A stretch of 64,000 nt of DNA from an uncultured Bacteroides sp. (GTDB lineage Bacteria > Bacteroidota > Bacteroidia > Bacteroidales > Bacteroidaceae). Positions 18,187-27,488 of this stretch are shown here, one piece after another. Within the stretch, counting starts at the first letter, position 1. Each line of letters opens with the position of its first letter. Location: the NCBI RefSeq assembly GCF_963677715.1, contig NZ_OY782495.1, forward strand, positions 2,656,001-2,720,000. Reading direction: 5' to 3'. Both the position numbers and the translations under genes were made by a program. The notes below the pieces were generated by a model. It was not told the origin of the DNA and did not search any database. It saw nothing but the letters and a program-made list of their open reading frames with translations.

Positions 18187-19212
18187 ATGAGGAACATGGA
18201 AGTAAGTGCTACTCTTTGGGGTAATATGGCTCAAGGTGAAGAGATATATCTATTTCGAATAACAAATGAGAATGGAGCTTATGTAGAATTGACTAACCTG
18301 GGGGCTACTTGGGTGAGCGCTGTAGTGCCTGATCGGCATGGAATTATGGGAAACGTACTACTTGGTTATGATACAGCTGAAGGATATGTACGTGATCTCT
18401 ACTATATGGGTGCAACTATTGGCCGTTTTGCTAATCGTATAGATGGTGCCTCTTTTTCTATTGACGGTGTGGCTTATCGGCTAGAGCGAAATGATGGTTC
18501 TAATACTAATCATGGTGGAACTTCAGGCTTTTCTCACAAATTATGGCAATGGAAACTTGTTGATGATGGAGTGTGTTTTACCATTACATCGCCCGACAAA
18601 GAAGGTGGATATCCCGGGTGTGTAGAGGTTTCGGTGACTTTTTCATGGAGTGAGAAAAATGAGCTAACGATTTTATATAGTGGTTATACAGATAAACCAA
18701 CCTATCTGAATCTGACTAATCATGCTTACTTCAATTTGACCGCAAGAGATGGAGAAATTATTGATCATATCTTAATGATTCCCTCAAACCGTATGCTTGA
18801 CACTACATCTCGATTTATCCCTACGGGTGCTTATCGTTTGATAGATAATACCCCTTTTGATTTTATGTATCCCCGTCGTCTAGGAAATCATCTTCATGAT
18901 AATGATTCGCAGTTACTTTGTAATCATGGTTACAACCATTGTTATGTATTAAAAGATGTATCTGGGGATGATTTATTACTTGCGGCTATACTGATTGAGC
19001 CTCGTTGGGGACGTCGTTTAGAAGTAATGACTACATTACCTTCTGTATTGTTATATACTGCCGGATATTATGTGCAGCCTGATGTTGCTGTTTGCTTAGA
19101 GGCTCAGTATTTGCCTGATTCTCCTCATCATCCACATTTCCCTTCATGTTTATTATTACCCGGGAAACAGTATGATGAGCGTACGATATTTATATTCAAA
19201 CAAGAACACTGA
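18187..19212 (+). CDS. galM: Aldose 1-epimerase (galactose mutarotase)
   Basis: GalM interconverts the anomers of galactose and related hexoses. The 341-residue protein shows the family residues: NHGGTSGFSHKLW (substrate His), LTNHAYFNL (catalytic His) and AVCLEAQYLPDSPHHP (catalytic base Glu). There is no clear signal peptide, so it is probably cytoplasmic and acts on sugar imported after cleavage. It lies between susD and the GH2 gene, with only 5 bases to the latter. A galactose mutarotase here supports galactose as a released monosaccharide. Confidence 0.93.
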   Translation: MRNMEVSATLWGNMAQGEEIYLFRITNENGAYVELTNLGATWVSAVVPDRHGIMGNVLLGYDTAEGYVRDLYYMGATIGRFANRIDGASFSIDGVAYRLERNDGSNTNHGGTSGFSHKLWQWKLVDDGVCFTITSPDKEGGYPGCVEVSVTFSWSEKNELTILYSGYTDKPTYLNLTNHAYFNLTARDGEIIDHILMIPSNRMLDTTSRFIPTGAYRLIDNTPFDFMYPRRLGNHLHDNDSQLLCNHGYNHCYVLKDVSGDDLLLAAILIEPRWGRRLEVMTTLPSVLLYTAGYYVQPDVAVCLEAQYLPDSPHHPHFPSCLLLPGKQYDERTIFIFKQEH

Positions 19213-19217
19213 TAGTT

Positions 19218-22172
19218 ATGAAAACAATGAAAAACAGACTAAAATTCTTTTTAACTGGGTTAGCGGCGGTTTCTTTTATAGCTGTTGCACATGCGCAAAT
19301 CGTATATCTGCACAGCAATAATCCAAATGTACATTGGAAAGTAAAAGCTTTAGCAGAGGTGGCCTCTAATGTTTCACAGTTGTCGCAAAATGACTATAAT
19401 ATTTCTTCCTGGGTTGATGCTGTGGTTCCCGGCACGGTTTTCAATTCATACGTGGTGGCAGGATTGGAAAAAGATCCGAATTTTGGTGATAACATTTATA
19501 AGGTGGATCGTAGTAAATATGATCGTAGCTTTTGGTATCGTACTACGTTTAAAGTTCCGGCAAGTTATGATAAAAAGCTGATATGGTTGAACTTTAATGG
19601 CGTAAATCGCCGGGCGGATATTTATCTGAATGGGCATCTGCTAGGAAGTCTGGATGGATTTATGCAACGTGGGCGTTTTAACGTTACGGATTTAATAAAA
19701 CGCGATGTAGCCAATGTGCTGACACTGTTAGTTAGCATTCCGCAAAAGCCTTTGGCTAATCAGGGAAGCCCTGCTTATCTAAGCAGTGGCGGATGGGATT
19801 GGATGCCTTATGTGCCGGGATTGAATAGCGGGATTACGGACAAGGTTTATTTAAGTAATACCGGTGCTGTTACTTTGATAGATCCATGGATAAGAACAGA
19901 TCTTCCAAGCCTTGCAAGGGCTGATGTTTCGGTGCAATTGCAAGTAAAGAATAATGCAGATAGTGCACATAAAATTGTAGTAAAAGGGATTATTACCCCA
20001 GGCAATCTGTCGTTTTCTAAAGAAATAAATGTGGATGCGGAAACTATTATGCCGGTGCTATTTGATGACCATAGTTTTCCTCAGCTTTCTATAGATGGGC
20101 CCAAATTATGGTGGCCTAACGGCTATGGAAAACCAAACTTGTATAACTGTAGATTAGAGATAAGTGTAGACGGACAATTATCTGATGTTTGCGATGTCAA
20201 ATTCGGTATTAAGAAATATACATATGATACAAATGGTAATACATTGCATCTTCATATTAACGGGGTGCGCCTGTTTGTTAAAGGGGCTAACTGGGGGATA
20301 TCTGAATACATGCTGCGTTGCCGCGGAGCGGAATATGATACAAAAGTACGTTTACATCATGAGATGAATTTCAATATGATTCGAAATTGGTTAGGCTCTA
20401 CTACCGATGATGAATTTTATGAGGCTTGTGATCGTTATGGATTGATGGTATGGGATGATTTTTGGATTAATTCAAATTCAAATTTACCTTATGATTTGAA
20501 TGTGTTCAACAACAATATGATAGAAAAAATTAAACGAGTACGTAATCATCCTTGTATTGCAGTATGGTGCGGTGATAATGAATCAAATCCTCAACCTCCA
20601 CTTCAGGGATGGATGGCGGAGGATATTCGCACATTTGATGGCAATGACCGTTATTTTCAACCAAACTCTCATGCTGATAATCTGACGGGAAGTGGTCCTT
20701 GGGGGGCTTTTGAACCTCGTTATTATTTTACTAAATACCCCGATGGGCTGGAAGGTGATCCTGCTCGTGGATGGGGATTTCGTAGTGAGATAGGCACTGC
20801 AGTTGTACCTAACGTTGAGAGCTTTAAAAAATTCATGCCTAAAAAGGATTGGTGGCCCCGAAATGATATGTGGAATTTTCATTTTTTCGGCTCTTCAGCT
20901 TTCAATGCTGCTCCTGATCGTTATGATGCTTCCATCTCTAAAGAATTTGGGAAGCCTCAAAATATTGAAGATTATTGTCGTAAGGCTCAACTAATCAACT
21001 ATGAATCGAATAAAGCTATGTACGAAGGTTGGCTAGATAGAATGTGGGAAGATGCATCCGGTGTCATGACATGGATGGGACAATCTGCATATCCTTCCAT
21101 GGTATGGCAAACATATGACTATTATTATGATCCTACGGGTGCATATTGGGGTACTAAATCAGGCTGTGAACCTATACATATTTTATGGAATCCTGTGACG
21201 AATGCTGTGAAGGTAGCTAATACTTCTGCCGAGAGCCTCAAAGATCTTACAGCTGAAGTAACTGTTTATAACTTAGATGGAAAGCCTGTAACTGAATATA
21301 GTAAGAGTGATGTGATTAATTCGCCATCAAACAGTACGATGAAGTGTTTTACCATTGACTTTAATAAGGAACGCAAAAATCTATCTCTTAACAAACCGGT
21401 CTATGCATCTTCCAGTGCTTATGGTGAACCGGGTTTGGTTGCTGACGGTAAAGAGGATACCAGATGGTCAAGTGTATCGCTTGATAATGAATGGATTTAT
21501 GTCGATCTTGGTAGTGTACAATCTATAGGTGCTGTTCGTCTTTCCTGGGAAGCTTCTTATGGCAAAGCTTATAAACTTCAGGTTTCAAATGATGCTAAGA
21601 CATGGAAAGAGATTTATAAAACGAATGAGGGTGTTGGAGGAGTTGAAGAAATTACTTTTCCTGAGGTTGATGCCCGCTACGTACGCCTGTTCGGCCTTGA
21701 ACGTGGCTGGTGGTTCGGTTATTCTTTATGGAGTTTTGATGTAATGGGTGGAACTGAATCTTCTAAAGGTTTGAGTGACGTACATTTCATTCGCTTAAGA
21801 TTGAAAGATAAAGCCGGTAGCATATTGTCAGAGAACAATTACTGGAGAGGCAATAATCGTCTTGATTTTACTGCCCTTGATAGTTTACCTAAAGCGAATT
21901 TGAAGGTCTCTTCAAAAATAGTGAAGAATAACGGGCAGGATGAGATTAAAGCTGATATTCTTTTACCCCGTTCAGCCAAAAGTGTGGCTTTTGCTGTTCA
22001 TGTACAGGCAGTACGTACTACAGACGGTGAACGCCTCCTGCCTGCGATAATGAATGATAATTATTTTACATTAATGTCCGGCGAATCAAGAAAAATCTCT
22101 ATTGTTTTTGATGAGGCATTATTGCAAGGTGGTTCTTATAAACTGATCGTAGAACCTTATAATAATAAATAG
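19218..22172 (+). CDS. Secreted GH2 exo-hydrolase with inserted F5/8C (CBM32-like) domain
   Basis: The 984-residue protein has a signal peptide (to about residue 27), a jelly-roll domain (NGVNRRADIYLNGHLLG), an immunoglobulin-like domain and a TIM barrel. Catalytic candidates are Glu455 in WCGDNESNP (acid/base) and Glu524 in GFRSEIGT (nucleophile). The overall pattern is closest to the beta-mannosidase / exo-beta-glucosaminidase branch of GH2 rather than beta-galactosidases. An F5/8 type C module (about 721-843, from NLSLNKPVYASSS to SLWSFDVMGG) sits inside the C-terminal beta-sandwich region rather than at an end. Exact substrate is uncertain. The gene is tightly packed between galM and the esterase gene (3-5 base gaps). 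Confidence 0.85.
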   Translation: MKTMKNRLKFFLTGLAAVSFIAVAHAQIVYLHSNNPNVHWKVKALAEVASNVSQLSQNDYNISSWVDAVVPGTVFNSYVVAGLEKDPNFGDNIYKVDRSKYDRSFWYRTTFKVPASYDKKLIWLNFNGVNRRADIYLNGHLLGSLDGFMQRGRFNVTDLIKRDVANVLTLLVSIPQKPLANQGSPAYLSSGGWDWMPYVPGLNSGITDKVYLSNTGAVTLIDPWIRTDLPSLARADVSVQLQVKNNADSAHKIVVKGIITPGNLSFSKEINVDAETIMPVLFDDHSFPQLSIDGPKLWWPNGYGKPNLYNCRLEISVDGQLSDVCDVKFGIKKYTYDTNGNTLHLHINGVRLFVKGANWGISEYMLRCRGAEYDTKVRLHHEMNFNMIRNWLGSTTDDEFYEACDRYGLMVWDDFWINSNSNLPYDLNVFNNNMIEKIKRVRNHPCIAVWCGDNESNPQPPLQGWMAEDIRTFDGNDRYFQPNSHADNLTGSGPWGAFEPRYYFTKYPDGLEGDPARGWGFRSEIGTAVVPNVESFKKFMPKKDWWPRNDMWNFHFFGSSAFNAAPDRYDASISKEFGKPQNIEDYCRKAQLINYESNKAMYEGWLDRMWEDASGVMTWMGQSAYPSMVWQTYDYYYDPTGAYWGTKSGCEPIHILWNPVTNAVKVANTSAESLKDLTAEVTVYNLDGKPVTEYSKSDVINSPSNSTMKCFTIDFNKERKNLSLNKPVYASSSAYGEPGLVADGKEDTRWSSVSLDNEWIYVDLGSVQSIGAVRLSWEASYGKAYKLQVSNDAKTWKEIYKTNEGVGGVEEITFPEVDARYVRLFGLERGWWFGYSLWSFDVMGGTESSKGLSDVHFIRLRLKDKAGSILSENNYWRGNNRLDFTALDSLPKANLKVSSKIVKNNGQDEIKADILLPRSAKSVAFAVHVQAVRTTDGERLLPAIMNDNYFTLMSGESRKISIVFDEALLQGGSYKLIVEPYNNK

Positions 22173-22175
22173 AAT

Positions 22176-24143
22176 ATGAAACGAATTACTGCATCTTGTA
22201 TTGTGACTTTTTTGTTATGTTTTGCTTTGTCATTACAGGCAAAGGTTATGTTACCGGCTTATTTCACTGATAATATGGTGTTGCAGCAGAATACTATGAT
22301 TACTTTTTCCGGACATGCTTCGGCAGACAAAACGGTGATCCTACGTGTTGGATGGACATCTGAAATCTATAAAACCCGATCTGCAGTTGACGGGAGTTGG
22401 AGTGTGAAAATTTCTACTCCTTCAGCAGGTGGCCCTTATAATATCAGTTTTAATGATGGTTCGACGTTAAAGCTAAGGAATGTGATGCTAGGGGAGGTTT
22501 GGCTGTGTTCGGGTCAGTCTAATATGGAAATGCCAATAGCCGGATGGGGGAAAGTGATGAATTATGAACAGGAAATTGCGGCGGCTTCTTATCCGGAAAT
22601 CCGTTTGTTTCAGGTAAAGAAGGCTACATCGCTTACACCCCGTTCGGATTTGGAAAGTAATAATGGAGGATGGCAACTTTGCAACCCGACTTCAGTTCCT
22701 GAGTTTTCGGCAGTGGCTTATTTTTATGCACGTAAGCTCTGGAAGGAATTACATGTACCAATAGGGGTGATTGATTGCACGTGGGGAGGTACTCCGGCAG
22801 AGGCATGGGTTAGTTCCGGTACCCTTAAAAAAGTAATGGGATTTACAAACCAAGTGAAGAGAATGGAGAACGTCTCCTTTAATGCTGATAGTCTGCGGCA
22901 AATGTACAATTCAGAGATAAGTGCTTGGCATGAATCTTTGCAGAAGGCTGATTCCGGTTTTGTAGATAAAAAGCCTGTTTGGGCACAACCTGCTTGGCTT
23001 GACTATAAATGGCAGCATATGCAATTACCTGCCTATTGGGAGCATCAGGGACTAAAAGATTTCAACGGGATTGTGTGGTTCCGCCGTGCAGTAGACATAC
23101 CTGCTAAATGGACGGGGCATGAACTCACTTTAAGTTTAGGAGTTATTGACGATGAAGATATTACTTATTTTAATGGTGTGGAGATAGCTCGTGGATCGGG
23201 TTATAACACTCCGCGTGTTTATAAAATCCCTGCCCGACTAGTGAAAGCCGGACGTGCTGTAATAACAGTTCGCGTATCTGATTTTGGGGGTGAAGGAGGG
23301 ATTAGTGGTAGAGACGATGCTTTATTTCTGAGCTACGATGCAGGCAATGTTTTGTCTCTTAAGGGTGCATGGAATTATCATGCGGCTTTATCATTGGATG
23401 ATTTTCCCAGTCCGCCTATTTCACCCGATGGTAATTCCAGTTATCCCACGGTGTTGTACAATGCCATGATTCATCCGCTCATATCTTTTCCTATAAGAGG
23501 AATTGCATGGTATCAGGGTGAGGCCAATGTGGGACATGCTGTTCAATATCGTGATTTGTTTAAGGCTCTCATTGCCGATTGGCGGATACAATGGAAAAGC
23601 GACTTGCCTTTTTATTTTGTACAATTGGCTAATTTTCTGGAACGTAAACCGGTTCAGCCTGATTCTCCTTGGGCTGCCTTACGAGAAGCTCAGGCGGAAG
23701 CATTACATTTAGATAATACAGGAATGGCGGTTGCTATAGATTTAGGTTTAGCCGATAACGTTCATTTTAAAAACAAGCAAGAGGTAGGGCGGAGATTAGC
23801 TTTGCAGGCTCTTTCAGGTACTTATGGCAAGAATATAGCTCATTCGGGACCGGTATATAAAACTTATCAGGTGGAAGGGAATCGTATTCGGATAAAATTT
23901 GATAATCTTGGTCGTGATGGATTCGTAGTCAAAAATACGGTTCTGACAGGCTTTACCATAGCAGGTCCCGATCACCTGTTTTATCCGGCTACGGCTATAA
24001 TTGAAGGTAATGATGTCATAGCGTTTGCGCCTCAGGTCAGCACTCCTGTAGCTTTACGTTATGCATGGGCTGATAATCCGGCTTGCAGTCTTTATGGCAT
24101 CGATGGACTTCCGACTCCACCGTTCCGTACGGATTATTGGTGA
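22176..24143 (+). CDS. Sialate O-acetylesterase-like SGNH esterase
   Basis: The 655-residue secreted protein (signal peptide 1-22) has the SGNH esterase blocks of the 9-O-acetylesterase family: CSGQSNMEMP with Ser115 as nucleophile, GIAWYQGEANVG, and DNVHFKNKQEVG with Asp527/His530. A galactose-binding-like beta-sandwich (about 285-395, with VWFRRAVDIP and TYFNGVEIARG) interrupts the catalytic domain, as in many Bacteroides members. These enzymes remove acetyl groups from sugars; family members act on plant glycans as well as sialic acid, so the name should not be taken as the substrate. It closes this operon: its stop is 5 bases from the stop of the convergent AraC gene. Confidence 0.87.
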   Translation: MKRITASCIVTFLLCFALSLQAKVMLPAYFTDNMVLQQNTMITFSGHASADKTVILRVGWTSEIYKTRSAVDGSWSVKISTPSAGGPYNISFNDGSTLKLRNVMLGEVWLCSGQSNMEMPIAGWGKVMNYEQEIAAASYPEIRLFQVKKATSLTPRSDLESNNGGWQLCNPTSVPEFSAVAYFYARKLWKELHVPIGVIDCTWGGTPAEAWVSSGTLKKVMGFTNQVKRMENVSFNADSLRQMYNSEISAWHESLQKADSGFVDKKPVWAQPAWLDYKWQHMQLPAYWEHQGLKDFNGIVWFRRAVDIPAKWTGHELTLSLGVIDDEDITYFNGVEIARGSGYNTPRVYKIPARLVKAGRAVITVRVSDFGGEGGISGRDDALFLSYDAGNVLSLKGAWNYHAALSLDDFPSPPISPDGNSSYPTVLYNAMIHPLISFPIRGIAWYQGEANVGHAVQYRDLFKALIADWRIQWKSDLPFYFVQLANFLERKPVQPDSPWAALREAQAEALHLDNTGMAVAIDLGLADNVHFKNKQEVGRRLALQALSGTYGKNIAHSGPVYKTYQVEGNRIRIKFDNLGRDGFVVKNTVLTGFTIAGPDHLFYPATAIIEGNDVIAFAPQVSTPVALRYAWADNPACSLYGIDGLPTPPFRTDYW

Positions 24144-24148
24144 TGACT

Positions 24149-25039
24149 TTAGCCTTTTTGCCGGGATTTGTATTCAGAAGGTGACATTCCCATGGTTTTG
24201 GTAAATAGGCGTGAGAAATAAAGTGGATCCTCAAATCCTACCAACGGGCTGATTTGATTGATCTTCATAGATGTGAAGTCGAGATAGCGACAGGCTTCTT
24301 GTACTCTGAGATACGTTAAATAACGCAGAGGCGAGTAGCCTGTACTTTCTTCAAATTGTGCGGAGAAGTAAGAGACAGATAGTTTGACTTCGTTTGCAAT
24401 ATTAGTGAGGCAAAGTTTTTTGTTCAGGTTCTCCTGCATATAATGAATAGCAAGTTGTATGGTATCTTTGTGTTGTGTACAAATCGATCCACAATCGCGG
24501 TATTCACCGATAAATTTCATGGATCCCAGGAAATGGAATAAGCTGGTTGTTGCGTAGAGCATGTGGCTCTTGCTGTATCCTGAGTTAAGAGAGGTGTATA
24601 TTTCTTCGAATAAATTTAACCGTTCTTTGATTCGTGAATGTTCTTGAGGAGTGATATCGCATGGTCGATCAAATCCTTCACTGAAGAATGTTGCTTTTTC
24701 TCCGTTGAAGTGCATCCAGTAGATTGTCCATGGATTAGTGGGGTTACTGCTATAGGCATGACTTTTGTTTTTCGGCAGTATGAAGAATTGATTAGCGGTT
24801 ACCATAAATTTATTTCCATTGATTTGAAACCAACCTTCACCTTCCACGCAATAAATAAGAACGAATTCATGTGCTTCCTCAGACATGCGTTCTCGATAAT
24901 GAAAATGGGCGTGTGGATAATAACCAATATCGGTTATGTAGAGTTCTTTTCCTAGTGGGTCCTGTTTTATTTCGTTTATAAAGAATGCAGGTAATACCAC
25001 GACACGTTCTCCTTTAAAACCTTCTTTTATTCGCAACAT
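24149..25039 (-). CDS. AraC-family transcriptional regulator with cupin sensor domain
   Basis: The product has an N-terminal cupin-like sugar-binding region (HEFVLIYCVEGEGWFQING, then ILPKNKSHAY) and a C-terminal double helix-turn-helix (LCLTNIANEVKLSVSYFSAQ and FEDPLYFSRLFTKTMGMSP). I choose the ATG at 25039 (296 residues). An in-frame TTG at 25078 falls inside the predicted -7 box, and the ATG at 25060 would leave only a few leader bases. It points away from the GH36 operon and shares a 250-base divergent control region with it, so it is the likely local activator for GH36-GH95-transporter genes, acting beside the HTCS. Confidence 0.9.
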   Translation of the reverse strand: MLRIKEGFKGERVVVLPAFFINEIKQDPLGKELYITDIGYYPHAHFHYRERMSEEAHEFVLIYCVEGEGWFQINGNKFMVTANQFFILPKNKSHAYSSNPTNPWTIYWMHFNGEKATFFSEGFDRPCDITPQEHSRIKERLNLFEEIYTSLNSGYSKSHMLYATTSLFHFLGSMKFIGEYRDCGSICTQHKDTIQLAIHYMQENLNKKLCLTNIANEVKLSVSYFSAQFEESTGYSPLRYLTYLRVQEACRYLDFTSMKINQISPLVGFEDPLYFSRLFTKTMGMSPSEYKSRQKG

Positions 25040-25075
25040 AGTATAATTCCGGATAATCATATAGAATTTATATAG

Positions 25076-25083
25076 CAAATATA
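25076..25083 (-). promoter_or_regulatory. -7 element of the AraC regulator gene
   Basis: Read on the minus strand, 25083-25076 is TATATTTG, an exact TAnnTTTG match. The -33 position is only TTAG-like. Predicted transcription start is near 25069, about 30 bases before the chosen start codon; this decides against the upstream TTG start. Confidence 0.55.
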
Positions 25084-25158
25084 AAGTAGTTTAGGGACTT
25101 TGCCTAAAGAGATATATTATAAAAACAATGGAAATAGTTATTTCGCTTCAAAAGTATT

Positions 25159-25229
25159 AATTTGTGGCGTATTTATGCCTCAATTTGTATTCATAGCTCT
25201 CTATTTTTGCATGAATGAATATTGCATGA
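25159..25229 (+). promoter_or_regulatory. Promoter and possible AraC operator of the GH36 operon
   Basis: A -7 box TATTTTTG lies at 25202-25209 with no good -33 element. Upstream, AATTTGT occurs twice (25159-25165 and 25182-25188, 23 bases apart). At and after the -7 box TTGCATGA occurs twice (25207-25214 and 25222-25229). The promoter call is reasonable; the operator call is inference. Confidence 0.45.
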
Positions 25230-25302
25230 TTGCTAAATAGAAGTGTGATGTCTGAATATCATGAAAGATTTTAATTCATAAACCAACTAGTAAATGTATA
25301 CG

Positions 25303-27468
25303 ATGAAAGGAAAACAATTCTTTTTGATATGCTTTTTGTGCATATCTTCTGTGCTAAATGCAGCAGACAAACCAATGATCAAAATTACCACGGATACCGT
25401 AGACCTGATTTTTCGAGTGGGTGATAATGGACGCCTATATCAAAGTTATTTGGGATCCAAACTAAATCATGACATTGATCTGCTTCATCTGCCGCAAGGT
25501 ACTGAAGCTTATCTTACTCATGGCATGGAAGATTATTTTGAACCGGCAATTCAGGTGCTGCACAACGACGGTAATTCATCTTTACTACTAAAGTACGTGT
25601 CATATCAAACAAAACAACTTACTGCCGGAGTCAATGAAACGGTTATTGTTTTGCAGGACGATAAATATCCTGTTACCGTGAAGTTGCATTATGTGGCATA
25701 TACAAAGGAAAATATTATCAAAACATTTACTGAAATCAGCCATAAGGAGAAGAAGCCGATTGTTCTGAGCAAATACGCATCAAGTATGTTGCACCTTAAT
25801 AAAAGTCGATGCTTCCTGACTGAATTTGCTGGCGACTGGGCACATGAAGCCAACATGATGGATCAAGAATTGTTATTCGGAAAGAAGGTGTTAGATACTA
25901 AGTTGGGAACGCGTGCCTGCATGTTTACGCCGCCTTTTTTTCAATTATCTCTGAATAATGCCGCCACTGAAACTTCCGGTGAAGTATTAGTTGGTACATT
26001 AGGATGGACGGGAAACTTTCGATTTACCTTCGAAGTGGACAATAAAAATGAACTGCGTGTCATATCAGGTATTAACCCTTATGCAAGTGAATACGAATTA
26101 CCGGCAGGAGAAGTCTTCCGTACCCCTGATTTTTATTTCACTTATAGTCTGAATGGAAAGGGACAGGCCAGCCGTAATTTTCATGACTGGGCGCGTAAAT
26201 ATCAACTTAAAGAGGGCAATGAAACCCGTATGACATTACTCAATAACTGGGAATCAACTTATTTTGATTTTAATGAGGATAAACTTATTGGTTTAATGGA
26301 TGATGCCGTGAAGTTGGGGGTGGATATGTTTTTGTTGGACGACGGATGGTTTGGTAATAAGTATCCCCGGAGCAGTGATCATCAAGGGTTGGGCGACTGG
26401 AGTGAAACAGTGAAAAAACTACCGGACGGAATTGGTAAATTGGTTGAGGAAGCACATAAGAGAGGCCTCAAATTTGGTATATGGATTGAACCCGAGATGG
26501 TAAATCCCAAGAGCGAGCTGTATGAGAAACATAAGGATTGGGTTATTCATCTGCCTAATCGTGATGAATATTATTTTCGTAATCAGCTGGTCTTGGATTT
26601 GAGTAATCCCAAAGTACAAGATTTTGTATTTGGTATAGTAGATAATTTAATGACCAAGTATCCTGGTATAGCATTCTTTAAATGGGATTGTAATAGCCCT
26701 ATTACTAATATTTATTCATATTATTTAAAGAATAAGCAGAGCCATTTGTACATAGAGTATGTACGCGGTCTTTATAAAGTTCTTGATCGTGTAAAAGCTA
26801 AATACCCTAAACTGCCTATGATGTTGTGTAGTGGAGGAAGCGGTCGTGCGGATTATGAGGCACTAAAGTATTTTACTGAATTTTGGCCCAGTGATAATAC
26901 TGATCCTATTGAGAGACTGTTTATTCAATGGGGCTTTTCACAACTTTTTCCGGCTAAAACCTTATGCGCCCATGTTACTACATGGAATAAAAATGCAAGT
27001 ATTAAATTCCGTACGGACGTGGCCATGATGGGGAAATTGGGCTTTGATATAAAACTGGCTGATATGAATCAGGATGAGATTACTTTCTGCCATGATGCGG
27101 TGGTTACTTATAACCGATTAAAGCCCGTAGTATTGGAAGGTGATATGTTCCGTCTGGTATCTCCTTATAGCGGAAATCATACTTCAACAATGTATGTATC
27201 CAAAGATCAGAGAAAGGCTGTTTTATTTGCTTTTGATGTTCATCCCCGTTATGCGGAAAAGCAACTTCCTGTTCGCCTTCAGGGCCTTAATGCAGATCAT
27301 ATGTATCGTGTTAAGGAAATCAATCTTATGCCCGGAGCTACTTCTTCTTTTTCAGGTAATGATGAAACCTTTAGTGGCGAATATTTAATGAATGTAGGAT
27401 TGGACATCTTCACTACTCAACAGCTTAATAGTCGTATGATAGAGTTAGTGGATGAAGCTTATAAATAA
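25303..27468 (+). CDS. GH36 alpha-galactosidase, secreted
   Basis: The 721-residue product (signal peptide about 1-20) has an N-terminal beta-supersandwich, a TIM barrel with LLDDGWFGNKY, GIWIEPEMVNPKSELY and the nucleophile motif FFKWDCNSP (Asp462), then WPSDNTDP with the acid/base Asp531, and a C-terminal beta-domain. This is the standard bacterial GH36 pattern for retaining alpha-galactosidases. I start at the second ATG (25303) because it gives a cleaner signal peptide; 25294 is possible. It opens an operon with GH95 20 bases downstream and lies divergent from the AraC gene. Confidence 0.93.
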   Translation: MKGKQFFLICFLCISSVLNAADKPMIKITTDTVDLIFRVGDNGRLYQSYLGSKLNHDIDLLHLPQGTEAYLTHGMEDYFEPAIQVLHNDGNSSLLLKYVSYQTKQLTAGVNETVIVLQDDKYPVTVKLHYVAYTKENIIKTFTEISHKEKKPIVLSKYASSMLHLNKSRCFLTEFAGDWAHEANMMDQELLFGKKVLDTKLGTRACMFTPPFFQLSLNNAATETSGEVLVGTLGWTGNFRFTFEVDNKNELRVISGINPYASEYELPAGEVFRTPDFYFTYSLNGKGQASRNFHDWARKYQLKEGNETRMTLLNNWESTYFDFNEDKLIGLMDDAVKLGVDMFLLDDGWFGNKYPRSSDHQGLGDWSETVKKLPDGIGKLVEEAHKRGLKFGIWIEPEMVNPKSELYEKHKDWVIHLPNRDEYYFRNQLVLDLSNPKVQDFVFGIVDNLMTKYPGIAFFKWDCNSPITNIYSYYLKNKQSHLYIEYVRGLYKVLDRVKAKYPKLPMMLCSGGSGRADYEALKYFTEFWPSDNTDPIERLFIQWGFSQLFPAKTLCAHVTTWNKNASIKFRTDVAMMGKLGFDIKLADMNQDEITFCHDAVVTYNRLKPVVLEGDMFRLVSPYSGNHTSTMYVSKDQRKAVLFAFDVHPRYAEKQLPVRLQGLNADHMYRVKEINLMPGATSSFSGNDETFSGEYLMNVGLDIFTTQQLNSRMIELVDEAYK

Positions 27469-27488
27469 AGTAAATAGTAAACAAAAAC

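Noticed and set aside
25040-25078. Longer N-terminus of the AraC regulator starting at TTG 25078
   Set aside because: The TTG lies inside the predicted -7 box, so it would not be in the transcript.
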